Positions 48,276 to 58,968 of a stretch of 64,000 bases of DNA are shown here, one piece after another; the stretch's first letter is position 1, and the number at the start of each line of letters is the position of its first letter. Made by a program: the position numbers and the translations under genes. Under the pieces are notes generated by a model. It was given only the letters and a program-made list of their open reading frames with translations. It made no database searches and was not told the DNA's origin. Source of the stretch: Pseudisothecium myosuroides (Eukaryota > Streptophyta > Bryopsida > Hypnales > Lembophyllaceae); contig OX637292.1 in NCBI GenBank assembly GCA_951799445.1, positions 20,773,296 through 20,837,295 on the forward strand, given 5' to 3'.

Positions 48276-48376
48276 AGAGAATATGCTTCTATGAAGAAAT
48301 ATTTTTATGCCCATTATTCACCTTTGGAGGTGAATAATGGGTGTAAAGAAGATTTCTTCATATAAGTATATTCTCT
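48276..48376. repeat. 101-bp hairpin
   Basis: AGAGAATATGCTTCTATGAA on the left pairs with TTCATATAAGTATATTCTCT on the right, and CCCATTATTCACC with GGTGAATAATGGG around a very short loop. Its size and mismatch level resemble a young MITE or a primary-miRNA-like foldback. Confidence 0.85.
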
Positions 48377-49845
48377 TATGCTCCGCAGTTTCACAAATTT
48401 GTTGTTGTACTTTCACCCCTCTATCAATTTCATCTTTGTTTTTGACAATGAAAAGCTTGTAGTGGATGGAGCTTGTGGTGGTCTACAATTACCTACTATT
48501 AAGGCATTATTGTCACATCGGACGAGTTAGGATCACCAAACATCTTGGACAAGCAAACACATTGGATGGTTCGGACGGAGCAGACAAACAATGTGACTTC
48601 CTTAAAGTAGTTACATTGGACAGATCAAGGTCATTGAATGTCCCGAATAGGCGGACAAATTGGAAAGTTAAAACAGGCAGTCTGTCCAATGTAATAACTA
48701 TGTTTCGAGTCTTGAAATTTTGAGATAAACTCTAAACTAACTATCAAATCACGTAAGAAGGAGTTTTGTCTTGATTTGGTTCATACGTAAGTAATAATCC
48801 CTTGATGATTGTAGAAGAGGCTCTTGCATTGCTCTAAACTTCTTAAGCATTCATTTCAAACCTTTTGGCATGGTTGCATTAGACACTGTTGATGATAGAG
48901 TACTCTGAGGACATATGGAGCTGGTACCAAATAATGGTTATTCATGGTTCTCATAGATCCAAAGTGCCCTTGTGCTTTTTGGATTTAGGAATGTATTTGC
49001 ATTGTTGTATTTCTTCCACCAATGATGGACTAGCTTTGGTAGACCAATGACCGAGAGTAACTTTCATCTATTGTATTGAATTACAACATGATTGTTTTTC
49101 CATGTGTGCGGCAGGCACCAATGTTCAGACAAATGAGGAGGTCGGAATAAAGTTGGTATATAGCTCGATTAATTTGTGACATTTTGTCTAGGCATCATCA
49201 ACAGAATATAAGAGGGTACTTAACATTGAAATTAGTTTAAGATCCATACAATTTTATATGTTTCAAGGTATTATGTTCCTTCAATTTCATTCTATTTGTT
49301 CAAGTTTGAACTAGCATAATTTTCTTCTATAACAATTTCACGAGCTTCTTGTTTAGAGTTTAAGTCAAGCCTTCCAAATGCAAATAGCTAACCCTAATGT
49401 TGTCTTCCGAAAGACAAAATTACAAACCTTGAAATGCGTTGTCCTTGTAATCGTGAAAGTGTTGTTTAAAAAAATTAGAGCGCTTCAAATTTAGTGTGGA
49501 GGTTTAGACTGGGATCACAATAACAAGCTTGAAGGCAGAAGGTTTAGGGTTAGATTCATGTTTATTTGGTATGTTATGAATCATGTATGAATAATTATGT
49601 GGCGTCAAGAATTCTAGCCTATCTGATTGGATCTCTGAATCCTGCGCAATTATCCAATCCAGTCTTGCAAGTAAATCCGTTCTCTAGTTTTCATTCTCCA
49701 TCCTCGACACACCCAAAAGGAATGTCACACTTTCTTCACCCAAAACAACTTCCCATTGGCTCCTCTTTTCTCTCACCAACTTCTCATTCTTTATAGAAGT
49801 TTGCTTGGTGAAGAAAGTGTAACTATCCCTAATAGACTATCCATT
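48377..49845. other. Intergenic, nothing recognised
   Basis: Short frames (for example 48466-48723) show no recognisable motif. No repeat boundaries were seen. Confidence 0.4.
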
Positions 49846-50160
49846 GAGAATTGTCAGGCAACCTATTCCCTCCCCCTCCAAAAGTAAAAAATCAACAGCC
49901 GTCGGATGAAATTAAAAAGACCTAAAACTATCCTCAACTGCCGTGCGATGTGAATTAAAAAAATAATAGTCGTGCAATTTGAAAAGAAAACAATAACCAC
50001 TTCGAAAAATCAATAGCCTTGCGATTCGAAAAGAAAACTATCTTCTGAGAATTGCATCGGGTAACCTTTTCCTTCCCCCCTCCACCAAGTGAAAATTAGT
50101 AGCCGTCGGATGAGATTAAAAAAATCTGAAACCACCTTCAGCTAGCGTACATTGGTGCAT
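49846..50160. repeat. Direct duplication, period about 201 bp
   Basis: GAGAATTG…CCTCC…AGCCGTCGGATGAAATTAAA at 49846-49965 recurs at 50047-50160 with moderate divergence. A weaker related word (AATAGCCTTGCGATTCGAAA) lies between them. Confidence 0.65.
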
Positions 50161-50550
50161 TGTGAATAAATAAATAAAAAATTGTAGTTAAAGTTGTTGG
50201 CCATCCGGAGTTGTTGAAGCGTAGAAATGAAGCGTTGAAGTGATTTAGGGTTCTCACTTTCCTTTACTGGATTCAAATTTCTGGAGAGAGGTTTGAGTCT
50301 TGCTTGCAAGTGCAATTATATTTGGATGCCGATCTCTAGTAATTTTGTGTCAATTCTCATGGTTGCCAGATTGGTGTGAGATTGATATTTGTCATAGTGC
50401 GCACGAATTATTTCAAGTATTCTTCAACTTCACTGTCCTTGCTTGAATTATACATTACAATTGACTTTTAAAAATGTAATTAGTTGTAGAGAAATAAACG
50501 AATCTAAATTTATCGAAGGATTTTTATTAAATTTTTATATAATTAATTTT

Positions 50551-50858
50551 GAAGAATAAATTCAAATTAGTTCATTTTAGACAATGAATTCAAATTTTTC
50601 ATTTTAGACAATGAATTCAAATTGATTCATTTTAGAGAATGAATTTAAAGTATTTCATTTGAGAGAATGAATTCAAATCAATTCATTTCAAAGACTGAAT
50701 TCAGTTTAGAGAATGAATTTAAATGAATTCATTTGAGAGAATGAATTCAAATTAATTTAGTTCAGAGAATGAATTCAAAGTAATTCATTTCAAAGAGTGA
50801 ATTCAAAGTAATTTAGTTCAAAGAATGAATTCAAATTAATTAATTTGAGAAAATTTTA
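50551..50858. repeat. Minisatellite, unit about 30 bp
   Basis: About nine degenerate units of the type GAGAATGAATTCAAATTAAT plus TCATTT. The core ATGAATTCAAATTAATTCAT is itself nearly palindromic, so the array can pair with itself on either strand. It is bounded by ordinary AT-rich DNA. Confidence 0.85.
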
Positions 50859-51536
50859 GCAACACAAGGAGACAAAGAAAGAGAAGGAGACATGAGATTG
50901 AAGAAAAAAACGTTGAAGAGATTAGGGTTTAGGATTGAATGTAAAAGTTTTACATGAAATGGAAAAATGAGAAATTGAATTTTTTAATGTAATTTAGGGT
51001 TTGATGCAAAAAAAAGCATTGAAGAGGAAGGAAGTGAATTAGGAGAGTGACTGTTTCAATGTAGGGAATTGGAAATGATTTTTGTTCAATGGCTACATGC
51101 CACATGTACAAAAAGTATTCACTGACTACCCCACTAATAGGCTTGTACATGGTTTTACACTATCACCTCAAAAGAGGCAGTAACTGCCTATACACAATGA
51201 CAACCTTTGGTGACAAACAACTTTTGATCCAAGTCTACGTCCAATGTGTTTGGACAACCGTGTGAACTAGTTTATATTAATATATTCAACATTTGCTTCG
51301 TGGCATTGTTTTTTATGAATTTTTAAGATTCACTATTACGCAACCTATGATTGTAATGTCCCCATTGGTAACTTTAAATCTTATCATTCAAGATGGATTT
51401 TAAAAATAAATTTTCATTATTGAAAACTAAAAAATGGCTTAAAAAATCCATAAGAATTATATGGGATTTGATCTTTGTCACACTTATCAAGACTAAGATA
51501 TATAAAACATTTACCACCATATTTAGGGTGGTTTAA
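50859..51536. other. Intergenic, nothing recognised
   Basis: No supported exons or repeats apart from the TTAA at 51533-51536, which flanks the next element. Confidence 0.4.
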
Positions 51537-52082
51537 CCCCTTGAGGACCAATGGGTGGTTCAAATTTCCAAAATTATAAAGATGTATTATAAATGGAATT
51601 TAGAATAATAATTTAATGATCACTCTAAACAATAGTTGTAAAATATGTTCTATAGATCATATCCATACAACAAGATCAACTTGTACACAAACCAATCTTT
51701 TTCAATAAAATTTGAAGTTTGAATTAAAAATTCATTCTAAAATCTATTGTAGATTGAATTTTTGTGATTTTCACAAGAATTTTTTTCCTTAAAGTTCAAA
51801 ATGTAAAGCTCTAATTATAGTGATTTTTGAAGTTTTTTAATTTTATTTTTTTATTGAAGTTGTTCTTGAAGGGTTATTTTTTGAAGCCAAACCTATCAAT
51901 ACTCTTTGAATTATAGAATATTTGCAAAGCAAAGTCTTCAAAATCTATACAATACAAATGTTAAAGAACTAACACAAGAATCTTCAAAAAAATTGATGGA
52001 TATAAAAAAACATTTTTGTAAATTTTAAAATGTATTTGCATTCATCCATCGTTCAAAATTTTAACACCAAATCCTTAAAGGG
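51537..52082. mobile_element. TTAA-flanked DNA transposon, family B, 546 bp
   Basis: TTAA at 51533-51536 and 52083-52086. The left end CCCCTTGAGGACCAATGG and right end (ATCCTTAAAGGG) are imperfect inverted repeats. The ends are related in style to family A (CCCCTAAAGGACC), but the interior shows no obvious similarity. It is non-coding. Confidence 0.65.
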
Positions 52083-53562
52083 TTAATTACTTTCCAAATG
52101 ATCTCTATGTAGAAGCTATAAATTTTTTGAATACAATGAACCTAAATTTGAAATTCATTTTTCAATTCACAGAATGAAGGATGTTTTTCAACATTCTTTC
52201 TGTAGATCTTGGTAGGTATAATGAATCCTTGATCATTATTTGAATACTGTACATGTTACATATTTGTCAAACTGAGGATTATTTTGGAAAGCCTTAAGCC
52301 TTTTCAGCATTTGAGGTGAGATGTTCAATGGTTTCAGCAAAGTCATTTCAACTTTTTCAAAACCTTATGTGTAGGTTAGTTTCATAAATAATTATGGAAA
52401 TTTGGAACATGTCTAAAATTTGAAAAATTGTACAACTATTTTCTGAAAATCTCAGAAAATTTCATTGTTGCCAAATCTTAATATTCAAAAATTATTCTTG
52501 AGAAAATTTAGAAAAAAGAATACACTTATGAATAGAAAAAATCAATCTACTTAAAGAGGAGTGTCAAAAATTTAGGAAGAATGAAGTAACAAAAGTTAAG
52601 AAAATCAAATCAAACTACTAAATTGTGCAAATGCCAAAATTACATTATTTCATCACCAAGGAGCCAAATCTGACATGAACGTACAATATTCTCCTTCAAA
52701 GGCTTAGCATGTTTTACAATGTTCAACATTCTTTTTCATAAATTCTATAGCTTCTTTCATTTCTATTAAATTCTTTATTTTTTAAAACCATTAGTGAATT
52801 CTTTATCTTTTGTATGGAATATTGTTTAATTATGGCATTTCTACTTACTTACATAATTTTCACAGAATTTGGACACTCTAACCTAAAAAAATTTATATTC
52901 ATTATACACTAAATTCTTGGATTTTCTCAAAATTCTAGACATTATTCATTTTGAAATATGTATTGTACAACAATGAAGTATGTAATCACTCCTAGCCATT
53001 CTTTTTGCACTAAATATTGCACAAATTTCTACAAAAATTATGGTGTACAACAAGTTTTTAAGAAATTTAAGAAGATTATTAAAGTGATTGTTTAGCCATA
53101 TCTTACAACAATTTTCTTGAAAATTTGTCGTAGATTGCCAAAATTTCTATTGTACTTATCTAAATAATAAACTATTTTACAAAATTCACTAGAAAAAATT
53201 CCCCCAATTAAATTTTGGAGTCATCCCAGTAGAAAAGAGAAAAAGTTGATGATGACCTGCACGTAGGGTAAATTAGGAGGTCCATAAAAACAACCATGCT
53301 CTATAACATTTTCTAACACAAAGACACATATTACTTTCTTCAATGTTCTACTTGCATTCATCAATATACCAACAACAAACATATTATAGGATAAATGCTT
53401 TTACTACCTTCTATGATTCCAACTTCAAAATCCATGACAAATTCTAAAAAGGTTCAAAACATATGAAACAACTTGAATGAAATGTCAATTCCATTTATCT
53501 TTCCAAAGAAATTTTCCAATAGGCATTTCTAGAACTCAATCTCCCCAAAATTGCATATCAAT
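52083..53562. other. Intergenic; old repeat relative at the right
   Basis: 52083-53380 holds nothing recognised. 53390-53562 is a diverged relative of 24340-24500 (shared AACTTCAAAATCCATGACAA-type words). Confidence 0.45.
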
Positions 53563-54119
53563 TGGTAAAATAACTACAACTAAAATCGACCTAATAAGCA
53601 ATTCAACATGGTTTCCATTATTATATTGAATTTTTTTGAAGGGTCTTGCTGGTAGTCAAAAGGGGATTTTATATCCTCTTAGAATGTATTTTTTGAACAT
53701 TGTATAAATAAACTACGGATTTTCCTCTTAGGATTTAGGAAAACTAATTGTAGACTCTCATAAATAGTGGAAGTACATTTTAGGCAAGAATCTAAACTAT
53801 ATGGTTTTAGAAAGTAGTCAAAATTAGGTGTAGTTACCTTACACCTAATTTTGACCCCTTCTTGAAACCGTCCCTATAGATTCTTGCCTAAAATGAACAC
53901 CCATTATTCACGAGAGTCTAGGGTCGGTTTTAAAAACATCTAATTTCAATACTTTAAATATTTGTAGTTTATTTATATAATGTTCAAAAAATGCATTCTA
54001 AGACAATATAGATTATCCTTTTGATTGCCAGCAAGACCCTACGACAACAAAAAATAATATAACAATGGAAATGGCATGCTAAATTGATTATTTGTACAAT
54101 TTTAGGTGTAGTTACCTTA
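53563..54119. repeat. 557-bp foldback of two head-to-head MITEs
   Basis: Two copies of the element seen singly at 6846-7127, in opposite orientation, meet at about 53838-53840 (…GGTGTAGTTACCTTACACCTAA…). Each arm is about 275 bp and carries the CATTTTAGGCAAGAAT or complementary word. Transcription through it would give a long hairpin RNA. Confidence 0.85.
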
Positions 54120-54248
54120 GTTACCTCAACCCCTCACTGCCCAAGGGGACCAAACATTAGATGAGTTTTGGGGTGTCGGAAAGGCCGTTTCGGGCTTGTT
54201 CCCGACGCTAGTCCCCCCTACAGTTTCAAGGAACGGCTGTTCCCAACA

Positions 54249-54288
<40 letters not shown>

Positions 54289-56269
54289 ATTCTTGAAATG
54301 AAAAAAAAAATCATTTTTTTTTTGGAAAAAAAATAAAAATTCCAATGTGGTAGTCGCTCGGCCACGTCAGTGAGCTGCCGTGACCTTGAATTCAGCAGTT
54401 CCCACAGGCTGGGAACACGCAGCCCTCCACAAGGCTGATTTCTCATTTAATGCAGTGTCCTCATATAGTTTCAAGTCCCATTCAATGTGCTGTAACTTTT
54501 GTATCCAATGTCCAAGTTCAATAAAACTTGTTGTGAAATTTGCATTCTTTTTTCTAGTTTGTGTGGTAAAAAATTCAGATGAATCCAAGATGTACTGATT
54601 TTTTGGAAGCCAATCAACGTTCACCAAACTGCATTTGATGGCTGCAACTTCGGGGGCTTGTATCTCCTTCATCCAATGTTTTTTTCCAATAAAATTTGTT
54701 AGATTATATTCCCCTTGAAGTCTAGTTATTGCAGTGAAGTTTTTATGTCAATCCAAGTTCTTTTGAATGTTTGGGAGCAATTCGAAGTTCAAAATCCCAA
54801 CATTTTTGGATTACAATGAACTTTGGCGGCTTGTTTCTTCTTCATAAAGTGTCCATTTCCAATTTTATTTTTTTGGAAAAGTTGCACATACTAGTCTAGT
54901 TTGTGTATCTAAAATTTCATATCAACCCAAGAATTTATGAGTGACTGAGAAGCATTTTAGTAGAAGATGGGTTTAGCCTTAGATGTCGGTTTTTTGCAAC
55001 TTTTCTTGCTATAGTTTGACATTTCAAAGCCATTTTGTAAACACATTGAGTCAATTTAAAGATATTTTCTTTCACCAATGTATTTGTCTGCTGGTTTCAA
55101 ATCACTTTATAGTTAAAACTCTTTCATTTGACTAGGTTTAGAAATCAAATTTCACCTCCAAATGTGTTGCTAGAAAAATTTCATCTTCCTTTTTCAGCAC
55201 CACAACATTATAATCTTGCAATCTGTGTGGCAAAATGATTCCAAATCTGATTCACATCATCTACTATACAACACATACACTACAAGATTGTACAGTTGAG
55301 ATCTCTATAACTTAGTGACGTTTAGATCTTTTACGATTCAAAAGCAATGATGCTTTTGAGCCCAAAAGGTCCTTGGATCTTGCTAATGGGCGATGTTACA
55401 TGGTCGCATTATGGATTAAGGTAGCAGCACCCATAACCGTCAAATTAAGAGTTTTGAACATGATTATTATTAGTAAACATCCAATAAATTATAGAATCCT
55501 ATTAGGAAGAGAAAAATAATGCATGTGCACTTTCGAATGTACTATTTGGATACTAAGAAAATAAGTTGTGAATTTTTAAAGAGCTAATTGCAAACACACC
55601 TAATACCAACACTAGGATCTGATGTTCACATGTAGTACATCCCTGTAATCACATCTATTCACTTCCACAGATTTTCCAAAATTTTAGAGGTGATAGTTAT
55701 GGGTACAGTGATGGTTATGGGTGTTGCTGCCTTATTTCAAGTCTGGACACACGGAAGAACGCTATTGGCTCAGAAACGAAAAAAATCGAGGTGGACAAAC
55801 CCAATCCACTTTCCCACGCCACCTCAGCGTCTCCTCCCAAACGGGAGGCGCCCTGGATGCTGACGATGAGGCCGGGTCCGAACGCTGCGTTCAACTTATC
55901 GTTTTCCCTGTCGACGGGCGGTTTCTATCAATCTTTGTCACGAGCCTTTGCTCTACAGTTTGGGTCTCCGAAATCTCGCGTGTATTCCTTCGAAAATTTC
56001 ACATTTTGTCTGTGAAAATTGCAGCTTTTCCACGGAATATCTTGTTGAATATCACGAGGTAAGCCTTCAATATTGCCTCGGGGGGAGGAGTGGGTGAGTT
56101 GGGTTCTGCTTGTGGGCGAAGATTTTCCATGCCATGCTTGGTTTGTAGCCTTGGATGAGACGAGTGACTTCTTCTGGTATTCTTGTTTGTAGTTTGTGAA
56201 GCGTTGGCGACCTCGGAGGATTTGAAGGAAAGCTTCGTCTCCTGTATTCCAATTTGGGAACAGCTCTCA
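54120..56269. other. Intergenic and 5' region of FdC2
   Basis: A long A-rich run lies at about 54248-54310, then AT-rich DNA with no gene. From about 55730 the GC content rises and the presumed promoter and 5' UTR of the FdC2 gene begin; a short upstream frame in phase with the start (56183 onward) may simply be leader. Confidence 0.45.
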
Positions 56270-58331
56270 ATGGCGGCTGCGTTTGCCACGACGACGCCAT
56301 GGCTGCTGAAGCCGTCCAGCGTTGCATTCTCATCAGTCAGGGGGCAGCAGGCAGCTCAGTCAGTGGGGGTGCGCGCTGCGGGGCCTGGGAATGTTCAATC
56401 TGTTGTGAGTCAGGACGTGGTTGGGGTTGACGTGCCGAGGGTGGACGGGGAGGACGAGTGGTACGAGGTTCCGGTGCACAAGGTGACGGTGAAGGACCGG
56501 CAGAAGGGCGTCACGCACAGCTTCTTTGTCCCGGAGGTTAGTCTTGTGTGGGATTAGGTTAGCAATTGTGGGTGGGAGAGGTTGTTTGCGGCTCTTGAGA
56601 TGAGATGAGGGGTGGTGGGGTGGACAGTGTTTTCTAGCCTGCTTGCGGTTGTGTTGCTTTGAAGGGGAGCATTTTCAGAATTTGAGGGTTGAAAAGTTTG
56701 AGGGTTGGGGTTGGATTCTCATTTTATTTTAGAAATTTCTTTGAGGCTGCAGCTTCTAACTGATATATGAGGACTTCTCATCTAGTGACTTAGCTCCTTA
56801 GTGATCATGCTTAGAATAGAAGGTCCACTCTGGAGGCTAATAGTTGATTATAGTAGCTCGCAAAATATATTTTCTATTGTTCGAAAATCTAGAGTATGAT
56901 GTCTTCTTTCTAGTAATTCAGTTTGTTACTTTGAAGCATCCTCAATGGTTTTGTTGCAACTCCTATGGGAGCGACTACTTTTGAACATTTGGGCAATTTG
57001 GGGTATATTAGATTAAGCTGAAGATACTTGCCATGAAATGTAGAGGAATCATCTCCTAATTTACCATTTTTCCTGCTGCAGGATCAGTACATTCTTCAAA
57101 CTGGAGAGGAGCAACAAATATACTTGCCATTTTCGTGTAGACACGGTGTGAAATTAACCACGTGATGTCTTTGAATCTTTGAAGTTGTAGCTGGATGACC
57201 GGGAGTTGTGGAATAAGTGCAGAGAAGACCTCCATAATTTGAAGTGGTGCTCAGCACCAATTTGATGCTAAAATTAAATATTCATGGTATAAGTCTATAA
57301 GAGATAATCAAGAGCACAAGTCGGATCATGAGAGTTCCAACTCTGGATTTTTACCGCAAATTTTCGCTTGCTGAAGCTGTCATGGGCTACCTACCCGGTG
57401 TGCAGGATGTTGCACAGCATGTGCCGTCCGCGTAAAATCGGGCGAGTTATTCCAACCACAAGCTCTCGGTATTTCTGCAGAATTGAAGGAGAAGGTTTGT
57501 TTTCCTCTTTGAGTAGTTGCATGTTTTTGCCTTGTTTTATGTAAGGTCACCAGTGTAGTCTCAGTAGATTTCAATGAACTCATGGAACTTTAAACTTCAT
57601 ACCCATTCCCTCGCACTTCATCTCCATATTCTTGGCATAAAATTTGTAGGTTTAGGTGACAAACTCTAAAGTATTCTTCACCGTGCAAACTTCTTCGTCG
57701 CTCATTCTTGTTTTCATTCTTCGTCTCCCAATATTTATCTTCAATGTTCAATGAATTGGGTTTTAGGCTACAGTAAAGTTCTTACTAAGGAAAAAATAAT
57801 CGAAGCAGTGGACTTTCAGAGTGGATTCTCAATATAGAATCAAGGTATCAGAGAAATCGCAGATGATTATGAGCTTACTTTGAGGAATTTTAGTTCTTCT
57901 TGTGCACGGCAGATTGCTGATGACAGTGTGTAACTTGAACTTCAGGGTTATGGACTTCTGTGTGTCGGCTACCCTAAGTCAGACATTGAAGTTGAAACAC
58001 AAGATGAGGACGAGGTAAAGGTTTTGCACTCCATCTCTTTCATGAAGTTCTCTTCTTTGCAAGCATTTTTATGGAACTGTCTCGAAGTTGGAGATTCATA
58101 AACTGATGGGATTGAAATTCGTGATCTGCAGGTTTATTGGCTACAATTTGGACAATATTTTGCGAGGAACACCATCGTAAGTGGGCAGCAATCTTCACCT
58201 CGTACCCTGTTTTGTCACTTGTCTCTTTCTTGTTCCACTCTTGGATTAAAATGGGTTGGCCTTTTTAACACCTGTCTCGTTTGCAGGACCGAGACGATTT
58301 TGCCCTGGAGTTAGCTGTGGCCGACGAATAG
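56270..58331 (+). CDS. FdC2: Ferredoxin C2, plastid [2Fe-2S] protein
   Basis: Six exons: 56270-56536, 57082-57145, 57406-57494, 57946-58014, 58132-58176 and 58287-58331; 192 codons (Arabidopsis FdC2 about 181). Residues 1 to about 55 are Ala/Ser/Val-rich without acidic residues at the start, as expected of a chloroplast transit peptide. The ferredoxin fold follows (HKVTVKDRQKGVTHSFFVPE, DQYILQTGEE), with cluster cysteines 108, 113, 116 and 146 in the C-x4-C-x2-C-x29-C spacing of plant ferredoxins. The C-terminal extension VYWLQFGQYFARNTIDRDD is diagnostic of FdC2 rather than photosynthetic ferredoxin. FdC2 is an essential plastid protein in angiosperms with a reported role in photosynthetic electron flow and chlorophyll-related functions. 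The start was chosen because it opens the transit peptide; the gene is intact. Confidence 0.93.
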
Positions 58332-58968
58332 GGCAACCAATTTTGTGAATGAAGGAGATTAGGGAACGGTTGAATCCTGGATGAGTGGAGGCACTAACAT
58401 AAAGATTGCCTGTTTACTGCGACTCGAAGTAAAATGCTAAGCTGGAAGAATAGATGTGGAAAGGGAAATCCTAGGAGTTTGAAATTTGCTGCGTTCAGCA
58501 TAGTTGGAATGTAAGCTGGGATAAGGCGGCAAATTGAGTAGTACCGGTAGTTTTGGATGAGAGAGTACAGGTAGTGCAGGGCGGCAACGTCTAAAGCAGA
58601 GCATTCAATCGTAGCTTGGTAAGTGGGGAGGGTAGCGTACTACTGCGTATTTTCGCCGCACAAGTGTTATGGTTGTAACAGTGGTTCATAAGTTATATCC
58701 GATCGAACCAAATTATCTCGACTAAGACGGTTACGATGGAGAGTGGAGAATGACAGTTGTGTTTCAAGTGTTGTCACTTACTGGTTATAGGGCGCAAATC
58801 ATTGCCAACGTTTTGTCAGTTCACCTGCGGATCGTGAAATAATTCCTGTGTAAGTTATGACCAATTTAGTCAACAAAATTACAAAAATTTGCTGAATATG
58901 ACTTCTCATATCCCAGCAACTTCAGACAGGCCGCAACTATATACAGTATGTCTAGCCGAAGGGATACT

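Noticed and set aside
49566..49796. 76-codon open frame
   Set aside because: Short, no motif, no splice partners, in repeat-rich intergenic DNA.
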